Of a stretch of 64,000 nucleotides of DNA, positions 33,705 to 44,862 are shown one piece after another. The stretch spans positions 310,001 to 374,000 of the forward strand of contig JAESIW010000090.1 in assembly GCA_016802295.1 (NCBI GenBank), read 5' to 3'. The notes under the pieces are model-generated. The model had not been told where the DNA came from. It searched no databases and saw only the letters and a list, made by a program, of their open reading frames with translations. Within the stretch, counting starts at the first letter, position 1. Every line of letters starts with the position of its first letter. Source of the DNA: Brachionus rotundiformis. Taxonomy: Eukaryota > Rotifera > Eurotatoria > Ploima > Brachionidae. Position numbers and translations under genes: made by a program.

Positions 33705-34181
33705 ATGGGTTCTAGATCGAGCAGAAATGACAGAGAAGTGCCGATGATGTCTCCAATGGCTTCGCCAATGATGTCACCAATGATGATGCCGCCGATGATG
33801 CAGCAGTCGCCCATGATGCCCCAGCAGCAGCAGCCCCAAGTGCAAATGGTGCCCATATCGCCCAATGTCCTGCCACAGATCCAGGCGGCCTTCCAGCCCC
33901 AAATGCCGAGCCAACAGATGCCAATGGCAATGCCCCAAATGCCGAGCCAACAGATGCCAATGGCAATGCCCCAAATGCCACCAAGCATGATGCAATCTCC
34001 CATGACCACTCAGCCTATGCATGTTGACTGGAGCCAGTGGCAGATGCCTCAGCCTCAGCCCCAACACCATCCACCTCAAGCAATTCCTATGCAGTATCCC
34101 GTAGAGCCATACGGCACTCAATTCAGGCCGGCTAAGCTTAAGGTCTACAATTATCAGCCTCAGCCCATGCGACCCAGCTAA
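33705..34181 (+). CDS. Met/Pro/Gln-rich protein with N-myristoylation-type start
   Basis: 158-residue single-exon protein. It starts MGSRSSRNDREV, which fits the N-myristoylation consensus (Gly2, Ser6-like position, basic residues). The rest is low-complexity Met, Pro and Gln, including an exact tandem repeat of PSQQMPMAMPQM encoded by a repeated 36-bp block at about 33903-33974. The C-terminus ends NYQPQPMRPS with a Trp-containing patch (DWSQWQMP). No known domain. A lipid-anchored, disordered scaffold is an inference from composition. Confidence 0.6.
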   Translation: MGSRSSRNDREVPMMSPMASPMMSPMMMPPMMQQSPMMPQQQQPQVQMVPISPNVLPQIQAAFQPQMPSQQMPMAMPQMPSQQMPMAMPQMPPSMMQSPMTTQPMHVDWSQWQMPQPQPQHHPPQAIPMQYPVEPYGTQFRPAKLKVYNYQPQPMRPS

Positions 34182-34843
34182 GCTCAGTTACAGCTATTTT
34201 AAATTTAAATCAGTTTTTTTCTGTCCAAAGATGAATATGTTGTATTGGCTAACGAGCAGATTTTTACGGTCATAAACTTGACCATTTATCTAATAAAATT
34301 TTTTATCTATTTTTTTTTAAATATTGGCAATTTTTGATTCTATTCAACAAATAAAACTCTGAAAAATTTCTCAAAACATGTCTGTCTCTCTTTTTTTTAA
34401 AACTAATTATCATTTGTTTAATAAATTTTTTTTATTATTTTTTTTATAATAAAAAGTTAGTTACAAATAAAAATAAAAAAAATAGATAATTGTCTATTAT
34501 TATAATTTTTATAATGACAATTCAAAATTGATAGATTTTTTTGCTTTGCTAAAACTATTAGTTCCAAATGATTAATGGAAAAAGTAATAAAAATTTTTTG
34601 TTCTTAAAATAATCAAATTAAATTAAATTAAAAAATAAAAATAATAATAATAATAATAATTAAATAAATCGCATTAATTAGGAAATATTATGATTATTTT
34701 TTGTTAAAATCGGACAAACCGATTGAATTGAAGAAAAAATATTAATTTAAAAATAATTTTTAATTTTTTCTAAATGATTTATAGCAAGATTAATTAGAAT
34801 ACTAGACAAATAAAATATATTCTGGCTTTATTCTATTGGTAAA
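34182..34843. other. AT-rich spacer with (AAT)n tract
   Basis: Includes a simple (AAT)n/(ATA)n repeat near 34640-34660. No gene seen. Confidence 0.5.
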
Positions 34844-35630
34844 ATGAATGAAAGCAAAGAAACGACCATAAAGATACTGGTAGTTGGTAATTCTGGTGTA
34901 GGCAAGACATCATTGTGCAATAGATACATAAACGATAGGTTCGTGCGGGCCTACAAGCCGACAGTTGGCGTAGAGTTTTGTTCCAAAGAGTTCGAGTCCG
35001 AGAAGAAAAACAAGTTTAACTTTCAATTTTGGGACATAGGCGGCCAAGAGCGCTACATCTACATGACCCATGTGTACTACAAAAACTCGGATTTTTGTCT
35101 TATCATGTTCGATTTGATGAATCGGGAGTCGTTTCAGGCGTGCGCCAAATGGAAGACTGATTTGGACCTCAAGTACAGACTGACCGATGGGTCCAAGTGC
35201 CCCTGCTTGCTCATTGGCAACAAGTGCGACATGACCAACCGTGTGCTCGAACAGGCCGAGATCGAGGACTTTTGCCGCGAATACGGTCTCTCTTCCACTC
35301 TAAACAAAATGACCACTTGGTTAACCTGTTTTATTTTAGACTTCTACGGATATATGGAGATGTCTGTCAAAAAGAATATCATGGTCAAAGAAACAATTGA
35401 GTACAATTAAAAAAAAAAATTATTTTTAATTAAGTAAATTTTATTATTTCAATTAAAATAGATACATAAGTAATGCGATAATGAAGAAGAAAGAGTTCGA
35501 ACAGGAAACAAATAAATATGACTTTTATCTTAGACAAGAGGGCTTCAATCTGAAGACAAACAATTTGTACGACCCCAAAAAGATTGGTTGTCTCAGCGTG
35601 GTCAAAACTACCAGTTGTTGCAATACCTGA
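34844..35630 (+). CDS. Rab32/38/29-class small GTPase
   Basis: Three exons, 34844-35285, 35340-35400 and 35462-35630, 672 nt and 223 residues. Rab-type membrane traffic switch. Motifs: P-loop GNSGVGKTS (15-23), Thr40 in switch I (PTVGVEF), switch II WDIGGQERYIYMTHVYY (63-79), NKCD, and MSVKK in place of the usual SAK. The stretch VYYKNSDFCLIMFD ... AKWKTDLDLK is the Rab32/38 and Rab7L1 (Rab29) pattern. The tail ends TTSCCNT, a double-Cys prenylation site. Oddity: Rab32-group proteins usually read WDIAGQE, but here Ala is Gly. Without exons 2-3 the frame would end early at a false stop. Confidence 0.88.
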
Positions 35631-35770
35631 AAACCGCTTGTCCAAATTTAACCTAGTCATCTAAGAATTTTTAATAATTAAGACTTTTTTTTTACTAATC
35701 ACCATTTATAAATATTAAATACAATTTATTTTATACCAATAAAAAATTTAATTATTTTATTTTGTTTTAC

Positions 35771-36064
35771 CAGAGCTTTTTAGCTTAAAATTTTATCTAT
35801 TAAAAATTTTTAATTTTTAACAAATTAATTAATCACTTAAAAATTTAATTTTAAAAATAGGTCTACACTTTATTTTTAATAAAAAAAATATATCAATTAA
35901 ATCTTAATTTGGTTTGCAAAGATCGAATACCAGAGCTTTAATAAAAAATTATTTATCAGAAATTTTTTTTATTTTTTTTTAATTTTTGATTTTAACAAAT
36001 TAATTAATCACTTAAAAATTTAATTTTAAAAATAGGTCTACACTTTATTTTTAATAAAAAAATA
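35771..36064. repeat. Direct duplication of about 130-150 bp
   Basis: Two diverged tandem copies, about 35771-35891 and 35930-36064, share CCAGAGCTTT at the start and TAGGTCTACACTTTATTTTT near the end. Lies between the Rab gene and the CEP41 3' end. Confidence 0.6.
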
Positions 36065-36097
36065 TTAATTAAAAATTATTGCTCTTTAAAGTCCTAA

Positions 36098-37283
36098 TTA
36101 GACTGGTTTCCATGGTTTTTCATGTATAGATGTGAGTGTTCTGTTGGAGGCGAGCGAGTCGGCCTTTGAAAGAGTACTGACTCTGCTAGAGTCTTTGCTG
36201 GCCCTGGAGCCGTACCTCGAATTGGTCTTTGGCGCCAAGAGTTCATTTTCCAAGAAGCCATTCAACTTTTCAATATCGTCCCTGTCGAATGTTTTCTTGC
36301 TGGCTGTGGAAAAATTGCTCAAGGCCGAAACAGAGCTCAGGACACTGCGACTAGTATTGGCTTTGGGGTCTGGCTTCAACAGATGGGCCGGAATCTCGCC
36401 TGTTACCAAGCCTTCGGGAAACTTTTTCACTGCGAGCTTAAGCCCGCCAGACAGCATAAACAAATTCTCATAGCCCCGCTGCACCAGTGTGCTCGCCGCC
36501 CTTGGCGCTAGCTTTTCATCATCATCATAGATAACTATTATCTTACCGGACTGATTTTTGTAAGCAAGCATCTCTTGGGTCTCGTTGTTCACACTGCGAG
36601 ACAGCATGGCAATCGGATAGGACAAGGCACTGATTATGTGGCACTGGTTGTACTCATCCCGGTCCCGAATGTCCAAAAGCAAATAGGGCAGATCCGAATT
36701 TTGCTGAAGCTTGGTCAAGTTTCGTTCAGCGCGAGCAAATTGGCGCATCTGTCGCTCCCGATCATCGGTGTCCATCTCGCCGATGCCTTTGATCACACTC
36801 TGCAATGTAGAGCTCCGATTGGTAACCGGACGGCCAAAGTCGCTCTCGGTCAATGCCAATGATGGAACTGGACTCACATCCCGCTCATCCCGATAACTTG
36901 TCATATCGTCAAACTCCTTTTCCAACGAGTCTATTTCGGTCACTTGCAGCAACAGTTGGACAAAAGTGGACACTTTCATTCTCTTGAATATTTCATCTTG
37001 TTGATATCTGTAGTCTTTAGTTTAATTAATTAATAAATAATTAGTAGATAAAATTCTATTTTATTACTGGTTTTTATTTCTTCTATTTTTTTCAAGTATT
37101 TGGTCAAGCTCGAGCCAGTGTCCAGAGTGGACTGGATGTGCTCGTACTTGGGATTTTTTTTTATCGCTTTTTCAAGCGGCTTTAATTGAAAATATTGTAG
37201 CAATTATCTTTTATAAAAATTAATTTTTTTAAAGTTAAATTTACATTAAGTTTTTTTGGCTTTGCGGTACTAAATGCGGACAT
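36098..37283 (-). CDS. CEP41: Centrosomal protein of 41 kDa
   Basis: Three exons, 37283-37245, 37179-37068 and 37014-36098; 1068 nt and 355 residues (human 373). Cilium-basal-body protein needed for tubulin glutamylation in the axoneme. The N-terminal signature KNPKYEHIQSTLDTGSSLTK, followed by KVSTFVQLLLQV, and the middle SSTLQSVIKGIGEMD are family hallmarks. A rhodanese domain covers about 160-265 (LLLDIRDRDEYNQCHI ... FMLSGGLKLAVKKFPEGL). The rhodanese active-loop Cys is replaced (IVIYDDDEKLA), so it is non-catalytic, as in the family. The C-terminus ends EKPWKPV, matching the vertebrate GKPWK end. It implies a ciliated animal. Confidence 0.93.
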
Positions 37284-37665
37284 GGTGAACGCGGAATTTT
37301 AGAATTTAAATCTCGGATTTGGGTTTAATTTAAAATTTAAATATTAAGTTCATTAAATGCGAATTTAATGAATTAGTCTCGGCCTAGACCCAGATTTAAA
37401 AAATCTGTAACTATGGCAACCAAAGCGAAATTAATCAATTAATCAGTAGATTTTTTCTAGTTTTTTTTTTTCAACCAAGGTGCTTAAAATCGCTTAATTT
37501 CAATCAAATATTTCAAAATTAATTAAAATATTTTTTTTTTAAATCCAATTTAATGTCAAATTTTGTGTCTTTCAATATAAATGAATAGATTATTTTTTAA
37601 TATTGATAAATTTGATCCAAACATAATTATTCTATTCTGTTTAATTTAGTTTATAAATTTTTCTT
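37284..37665. other. CEP41 5' flank
   Basis: AT-rich sequence between the CEP41 start and the repeat zone. No gene seen. Confidence 0.4.
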
Positions 37666-38326
37666 ACCAAATATGCAAAAGCTGTACCAAAAAATATAAT
37701 TTCTTTAATTTTTTGTTAAATTTAATTTACCAAATTTGATTGAAGCAGTTGCCAGATACTTTTTTACACCATTCTTNNNNNNNNNNNNNNNNNNNNNNNN
37801 NNNNNNNNNNNNNNNNNNNNNNNNNNNNNNNNNNNNNNNNNNNNNNNNNNNNNNNNNNNNNNNNNNNNNNNNNNNNNNNNNNNNNNNNNNNNNNNNNNNN
37901 NNNNNNNNNNNNNNNNNNNNNNNNNNNNNNNNNNNNNNNNNNNNNNNNNNNNNNNNNNNNNNNNNNNNNNNNNNNNNNNNNNNNNNNNNNNNNNNNNNNN
38001 NNNNNNNNNNNNNNNNNNNNNNNNNNNNNNNNNNNNNNNNNNNNNNNNNNNNNNNNNNNNNNNNNNNNNNNNNNNNNNNNNNNNNNNNNNNNNNNNNNNN
38101 NNNNNNNNNNNNNNNNNNNNNNNNNNNNNNNNNNNNNNNNNNNNNNNNNNNNNNNNNNNNNNNNNNNNNNNNNNNNNNNNNNNNNNNNNNNNNNNNNNNN
38201 NNNNNNNNNNNNNACCAAATATGCAAAAGCTGTACCAAAAAGTATAATTTCTTTAATTTTTTGTAAAAATTTAATTTATTTAAATTTGATTCAAGCATTT
38301 GCCAGATACTTTTTTACACCATTCTT
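37666..38326. other. Assembly gap 3 flanked by duplicated ends
   Basis: Bases 37777-38213 are N. Left flank 37666-37776 and right flank 38214-38326 are near-identical, both running from ACCAAATATGCAAAAGCTG to TTTACACCATTCTT. As with the other two gaps this suggests unmerged haplotypes, though a local tandem repeat (see 38214-38910) may also have broken the assembly. Confidence 0.75.
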
Positions 38327-38910
38327 TCATAAAATCTTAAAATATTTTTTCTTTAATTTAATTTTAATTGTACCAACAATTTTATGTACTTAAATTTAAA
38401 AGTTTTTTTCCAAACCAATTTCAAAAGACAAGATATGATATGATTTTTTTTGGTTTTTTTTATTGAGTTCATTGTTTATTAAAAAATATAATTTTTTTGA
38501 AAAATGTTAAATTTACCAATTTTAATTGAAAGTAAAAAAAATCATCATTTACCAGACTTGTCCTTACCAAATTTGATTTCACTCTATATAAATTCTTCCA
38601 ATAGTTTTTCCTTTATTTAATTTTAATTGTACCAACAATTTTATGTACTTAAATTTAAAAGTTTTTTTTCCAAACCAATTTAAAAAGACAAGATATGACT
38701 TTATTTTAAAATTTTGCCTAATTAAATATATTTATTTATTTAAAAATATAATTTTTTTTCAAAAATGACGCCTTTTTTTGTTAAATTATACCAAATTTAA
38801 TTGAAAAAAGGAAAATTTCAGCATTTGCCAGACACCATGTTTCACTCCACTCTTTGACATGTTAATAAAAACTCTTGCCATACTTGTTACTTGATTCATT
38901 TGAATTGTGC
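38214..38910. repeat. Degenerate tandem repeat array, unit roughly 280 bp
   Basis: At least two units share TTTAATTGTACCAACAATTT, then ACTTAAATTTAAAAGTTTTT, CCAAACCAATTT and AAAGACAAGATATGA (38366-38445 and 38625-38700). A GCCAGAtACt/GCCAGACACC plus TTTcACaCCA/TTTCACTCCA motif recurs near 38300 and 38826. Non-coding. Confidence 0.6.
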
Positions 38911-39050
38911 CAGAAAATAAAAATTCATTAATTGAAATAAATTTAATTTAAATAAATTTTTTTATTAAAAATTAATTTTATATTATAAACGCTAGTTAAG
39001 ACTGATTTAGAAAAAAGAAAAAAATACACAAAAATAAAATTAATTATCTA

Positions 39051-40420
39051 TTAATTAGTCCATTGGTTGAAAATTTTTTCGTGCTGGTCATCATCGAAAA
39101 TGGGCACAAAGTCAATTTTCACAATTTCCTTAAAACCTTCCTCGACACCAGGCTGCTGCATTTGGCTCTTGAACATATTGTAGCCCACATCTGGTATGCG
39201 TCTAATCTTGCCTTGTGTGTAATTTTGTCTTACGTAATTCAAATGATGACACAACTCTATGGGCGTATTGAGCACAAAGCAGCGTATTTGGCCTACATTC
39301 ATCTGCTTGGCCAGCGATATGTAATCGGCACGAACATTCTTCGACGGATTGGTATTGTCCACACAAACACTTTTTCCCTCTTTTAAAGCTGTTTCTGCTG
39401 CTTTTAAGCATTTTGCCTGAGTTTGTAAAGTATCCCTATTTACATGGACATAATTATTGTCCTTGAGGTACCGCTTGTAAAAGGTGCTCTTGCCACTCGC
39501 CGGTGGACCAAACATCAGCACTATCTCCTGCTCCTTAAATTAAAATTAATAATTAAAATTGTTCCAATTTATTTTTTATTTAATTTACAGTGCTGTGGTA
39601 CTTTTTGTCTTGTTTAAGAGTTTGATGCTTTTTTATGACCTCTTGGGGATCGATTGAGCCCCATTCGAACTTGGCCACTTTATATCCCAAAAAGTATTCT
39701 TCAGGTGTATAAAACTCTGTTAGAAAATGACAATTTTATTCATTTATAAAAGACTTTTTATCTTTAAATTAGCATACTTAAGTTGCAGTTGGCAGCGAAC
39801 ATTCTGTCCCCACACGAGAAGTCTTTTCCGCGGCCAGGAGCCCAGGACTTTTGCCTGCCAGCCGCGTCACCACAATAAAACGACTCATTGTGGTCTATCT
39901 TTGCCAATTTGTTGCAGTTTTTTTCAAAAAAGGTCCACATCTCTGCCGAAGGCTTTCTGAAATGGTTCTCGCCAGTAGCTATCAAAATGAACACCGGAAT
40001 GTCCAATTCTTTGAGCATGGTTTCGAATTTGGTCATCAACTCGGCCGGCTTTGTCTTTCCCTTTTCGATGCCGGCCTGGTTGGTAATGAACACAACCCTA
40101 AAGCCCTGATCGTTCAGCTCCTTTAGTTTATCTGGCACACACTTGTCAAACCACTTCCAATCACTGGAATTCTGTGCAAAAGTCTTTCCACTTTTAGTCA
40201 CTATTATAGTGCCATCGATGTCAAATGAGGCAATTTTTTGGCAACCAGGTAAGTCAGCTGACAAGTAAATGAGAGGCTTTAAACCTTTGGAATTTTCTTC
40301 GCCATGCTCGTGCCACTCGAGGCCGTGCCTAAGGCCTGTATTGGTCTTCTTTCGCCTCGAGTCGACTTCTTCGTCGCTCAAGTCTTCTTGTTTATAGTTT
40401 TTTCTCTTCTTTGGTGCCAT
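39051..40420 (-). CDS. PNKP: Polynucleotide kinase 3'-phosphatase, no FHA domain
   Basis: Three exons, 40420-39778, 39716-39589 and 39533-39051; 1254 nt and 417 residues. DNA-end-processing enzyme of strand-break repair: removes 3'-phosphates and phosphorylates 5'-OH ends. The HAD phosphatase domain has the DxDGT nucleophile motif (Asp67, Asp69; FDIDGTI), FITNQAGIEKGK and the CGDAAGR block. The kinase domain has P-loop GPPASGKST (about 266-274), VNRDTLQTQ and VCVDNTNPSK. Basic patches KKRKNYK and RRKK at the N-terminus are likely nuclear signals. Human PNKP (521 residues) begins with an FHA domain that docks to XRCC1/XRCC4; here the phosphatase starts about 45 residues in, so FHA is absent. 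Confidence 0.94.
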
Positions 40421-40675
40421 GTTAGTGACTTTTTACCAATGCAATGTTCAGTTATTTATATAAAGTTTAAAATTCATGTGAAAACATGAAAAATTTGCCT
40501 CCTTGGTTTCATGACTTAATTAAATCTAAAGCAAATGATAAAATAGTATTGCTCTGATTTTGAAGTATAATCAAATTCATAATTTTAATATAATTTGGGT
40601 TTATTAGCAATAAATTTTTTAAACAATTTAGAAATTATAGTGAATATAATTATAGTTTTATGCTAGCTTGAAACG
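40421..40675. promoter_or_regulatory. Bidirectional promoter interval PNKP/DAGL
   Basis: Only 255 bp separate the PNKP start (40420, -) from the DAG lipase start (40676, +). Both 5' UTRs and promoters must lie here. No specific site is recognised. Confidence 0.5.
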
Positions 40676-43600
40676 ATGCCTGGTTTGACGCTCTTCAATC
40701 GAAGATGGAACATTGGTAAGTTGAGTTTTGCCAACTTGACATTAGTCAATATTCTAAATGAGTCACTTTTGCATTAATTTGAAGAAATCAATAATCTTGA
40801 TTGATTTTTTTGTAGAAAAAAGGGGATTGGTATCTTGGCAAAAATGGGAATTTATTGATAGACAGATAGATAGATTTTCTTTGTTTGAATAAATTTTTAT
40901 AATTTATTAATTTAAGTTTGGATTTTTGATATAACACAAAATTAATAATAGTTATTTTGTTAGTTTAACATTTTAAAATAATATGTTAATCAATCAAATT
41001 ATTAAAAAAAATAATTAAATATTAAATTTTTTTTATGTGTTTATTCTATTTTTTTCAAGTATTTGGTCAAGCTCGAGCCAGTATCCAGAGTGGACTCGAC
41101 GCTTTTTCAATCCATTTTATGAGAAATATTTTAATGATTTTATTTATTTAGCAAAAAAATTTTTTCATTTATTAATTAGGAATTTTAATATTAGATAATA
41201 ATCAACATTATCAGTCTTTAATGTTAGAAATATTTAATATAATAGGTATTTTGTTGTTTTAACACTTTAAAATAATATGCTAATTAATCAAATTATTAAA
41301 AAAATTTAATTATTTTTTATGAGTTTAATTTATCAAATTTTAATATTAGACAAATAGTTAAATATTTAATTAAAAATTACAAAAATATGAAAATTTTTAT
41401 TAGATATATCTTTTAAAGAGTCAATATTTGATAATTAGAAAAATATTTATTTTAATGATTATGTTAAAGGCTCAGATGACTTGTTTTATCCAGGTTTGAT
41501 GGAATTGATCGGGCGCTCATGCTGGTTCTTGCCACAGTTGATCTATTACTTGAAATTTCAGCAAGAGTTCCAATGTGCCGAAATCGACCTTCTACATCTG
41601 TACTACATTGGCTTCATGTGCTTGATTCTTTGCATAATAATAGTTCAGCTAATAATAGTTGTCATATCATCTCGTGGCACCATAACCAACATAAAGCCTC
41701 GAGCTCATATAAAAAAATACCTCTACATACGCATAGGGCTTGTGTTGGCCGAATTGGTTTGGTCGTTTATTGGCATCATATGGCTGGCCAAGATTAGCTG
41801 GACCGCTTGTTCCAAGCTCATTAATTTTGGCGTCTTTGCCAACATAATCTTTTGCTGGATAGCTTTCGGATTCATAGTGGTTATTTTGATTGTTTTGTTT
41901 GACCCGATTTCTCATTTGCCAGAGCATGACGTGACCACCAAGCGTCATGTGCTGTACATTCGGCTCAAAAGTTTGTTTTGTTTTTGTTGTTGTTTGAGTG
42001 CTGGCAATGGCCGTAACCAACACTATGAAAATTCGTATAGGAAAATAAGCTCAATATTGGAGATGATGTTCCGCGGTGGCAATCTGACACCGTCGGACGT
42101 TCTGGCCGGCATTGTCCTCTTGGCCAAGAAAGAAAAAGACCAGTTTAGAAGAGAAACCAAAATACAAAAGCACTATCAATTAAACAGATACACCAGGCCA
42201 GACGAGACACACTTGCCCCAATGGATGAACATAAACACAGCTGCCTATTTCATTAAATACGCAGTGGCCACCTACTCATGGCCCTACTACATTTACATGA
42301 ACAACTTGCGCGGTTTTAGGGAGCTATGCTGCAGTGCATGTTGTTTGCCAAAATCTTCTGTGCATGCAATGCACGGTGACCAACTCACTACTGGCTTGGT
42401 TCTTGGCGACACCAAATCGCAGCGAAACTGGCGAGCATTCAAGTTTTTATCCAAAGTTAAAGATTGTGATTTAATCTATGCAAATTTTACCAATGATCTA
42501 TTTTTTGTACCATTTTGTGTCCTAGTTGATCATTTAAGAAAAACAATTGTGATTACCATCCGTGGCACTCTGTCTCTAAGAGATGTAATTACCGATATCA
42601 CGGCTGAATGTGAATATTTTGACATTGATGATCTTAGAAATCAGCCGTGCCATGTTGGCATACACAACACTGCTGTAAATATTCTCAATGAAATTAAGTC
42701 TTTGAATCTACTTGACAAAGCTTTTGACAAAAATCCGGTAAGTTGTACAAAATTTATCCATAATTAAGATAATTAATAATTAAAATTATAATTAAAATAA
42801 ACAACTTAAAAATTTATTATTGATAATATTTTTTATTTTTAATATAAGCCAATTAATAGATTGTAGAAAAAAGCATATTTAAACTAATTTATTGTCTATT
42901 TGATAAAAAAAGATTTTAAAACAATTTTAAAACAAGAATTATTTGTATTTTACCATGTTACCATGTTACTTTTATTTTAAAAAAAAATAGCAAAAATATA
43001 ATTAATTTTTTATTTATTTAAAAAAAATTAGGACTATGACTTATTGGTAACGGGTCATTCTCTTGGTGCTGGTACGGCAGTGATTTTAGCCCTCAAACTT
43101 AAATCTCAATATTCCAAGATAAAATGCATAGCATATTCCCCTCCAGGAGGTCTGATCTCAACCGCCCTTGCCGATTACACCAAATCGTTTGTGATGAGTG
43201 TTGTGCTTGGTGATGATATTGTGCCACGGTTGTCGCTGCGCTCGGTGCACAATCTAAAAGCCGATATACTCAAAGTTTTGCATGCGTGCAAATTGCCAAA
43301 GTACAAAATAGCCTGGAAGTATTCGATAAGTTTTTTTTGGGATTTTGACCAAGATGTGTGTGACGATGATCTGTTAGATGATGAAGCCGAGCCCCAGTCG
43401 GACCCATTGGCCAGCTCAATCAGCAGCAATGACAGTTCTAAGTTGCTTCTGGAAAATGAACAAAAACCAAAACAAAGTAAACTGATACAAGTTGCCATAA
43501 ACACCGCCTCAACTGCTCAGCAATTATTGGTCGAAACAGACCAGAACAGCAAAAAAGTGAGCCAAGAGCTCAGGGAAATGATGAATACTGTCTACGAGAC

Positions 43601-43886
43601 ATATCCAGAACTACAGCTTCCTGGCAACATATTGTACATTTATCGAGTTGGTGTACGCACTACCAAGAGGTCACAACTTGGCAACATGTGCCTAAAAGTT
43701 ATGTGCTGTGTGTGCAATTTGGGCTCTGTGAAGCAAAATAGTGACAGCCATTTTGATTCCAGATGGGCGTCTAGAGACGAATTTAGGAAAATTTTGATAA
43801 CCAACCGAATATTAATAGATCATTTTCCAAACGCATTGGAGCATAGCCTAAAATATTTTAATTGCAATCAAAGTTTTTATATTTAA
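40676..43886 (+). CDS. DAGLB: sn1-specific diacylglycerol lipase (DAGL-beta type)
   Basis: Three exons, 40676-40715, 41470-42737 and 43032-43886; 2163 nt and 720 residues. Hydrolyses diacylglycerol to 2-monoacylglycerol at the plasma membrane. The 13-codon first exon (MPGLTLFNRRWNIG) matches the family start and joins SDDLFYPG of exon 2. Four N-terminal membrane helices span about 22-150, with RGTITNIKPR between them. The lipase domain has VITIRGTLSLRDVITD, the nucleophile elbow GHSLGAG (Ser446), YSPPGG and the acidic VVLGDDIVPRLS (about 497). A Ser/Asp-rich insert of roughly 100 residues (about 535-640) corresponds to the family's regulatory loop. The short C-terminus (ends after about residue 720) is DAGL-beta-like rather than alpha. 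Confidence 0.92.
40958..41330. repeat. Direct repeat pair in DAGL intron 1
   Basis: TTTAAAATAATATGTTAATCA and following AAATTATTAAAAAAA near 40970-41010 recur at about 41265-41305, each preceded by a TTGTTxGTTTxACA motif. The CEP41 exon-2 fragment lies between the two copies. Confidence 0.5.
41044..41110 (-). pseudogene. Processed-away fragment of CEP41 exon 2 inside DAGL intron 1
   Basis: About 55 bp (AGTATTTGGTCAAGCTCGAG through GAGTGGACT) is near-identical to CEP41 exon 2 and its 3' splice flank at 37078-37137. It then skips about 38 bp and resumes with the CGCTTTTTCAA that starts that exon. The copy lies on the minus strand, 4 kb from the parent, antisense to DAGL. The deletion and isolation make it non-functional. 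Confidence 0.8.
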
Positions 43887-43978
43887 GCATAATTTTTTTA
43901 AAAAATAATTAAATAATTATCATCTAATTTTAAAAATAAAATTTCACTTGATTCATTTTTAGAATTTATTTTACCAAA

Positions 43979-44862
43979 ATGGGTCCTAAATACTCTCGGA
44001 ATAAAGCAAGTCCCAACTATACAGGCAGAAGAATACAAAGAGTGCTCAAATTGAGAAAGAAAAAGATACCAGAGCCTCAAGGATCCGATTTAAAGTTATT
44101 GAGTGTCAAGTGTGGCCTTAGAGAAGAGATAATAATAGATTTGTACAATAAGGTATTTGAGAAAAACCCCAATGGAAGGCTGTCCAAGAGCGAGTTCATT
44201 GAGCTCTATTGTAGCCTGAGAACAGAGTCGTTTGATAGACTCATCAAGATATCTGAGTTTATATTCAAATCTTTCGATAGAGACAACAATGGTACCATCG
44301 ATTGGGAAGAGTTTATTGTATTCAGATTTTTTGAATTTTTTTTTCCTTTTTTCTTCAAAATATATACCAGTATGGTATCAAATGCACCAAAATGTTGCCA
44401 AGGCCAGAAAAAATAAAAAAAAAAATTTTGTTTAAAATTTATTAAATTGAATTAATTCTATATTCTTTATAATCAATTGCATCTGTATCATGTGACTTAA
44501 GTTTGTTTATTTAAGGTGGCCTATTCGGTGACCACTCGCGGAAATATCGAGGAAAAAATTAGCTTTTTGTTTGACATGTACGACACAGATAACAAGGGCT
44601 ACTTGACTCATGCCGAAATTTTACATGTCATTGAGGCTATGCTGGAATTGATGGAAGCCGAGAACAAGAAATCAAACTCGGCCAATATGGCCGAGGAATG
44701 TGTCCGCCTTTTGGACAAGGCCAATGACGGAATTGTTTCCAAAGGTAAAATTTAATAAATTAATTAATTTATTTAGTTTTTATTTTGTTTTCAATAGAAG
44801 AGTTTGTCAATGGACTTTTATCCAACTATTTTCTAAGGTCAATAATGAGTCCGTTCAATTAA
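43979..44862 (+). CDS. Neuronal calcium sensor-like EF-hand protein
   Basis: Three exons, 43979-44317, 44516-44744 and 44798-44862; 633 nt and 210 residues. Four EF-hands in the NCS/visinin order. EF1 (EKNPNGRLSK) is degenerate, as is standard in the family. EF2 (DRDNNGTIDWEE) and EF3 (DTDNKGYLTHAE) are canonical Ca2+ loops. EF4 (DKANDGIVSKEE) has Ala at loop position 3. AYSVTTRGNIEEKISFLFDM between EF2 and EF3 is the NCS hallmark. Unlike most NCS proteins the N-terminus is extended and basic (GRRIQRVLKLRKKK), and the start MGPKYS has Pro after Gly, so N-myristoylation is doubtful. Best described as a divergent frequenin/recoverin relative. Confidence 0.85.
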
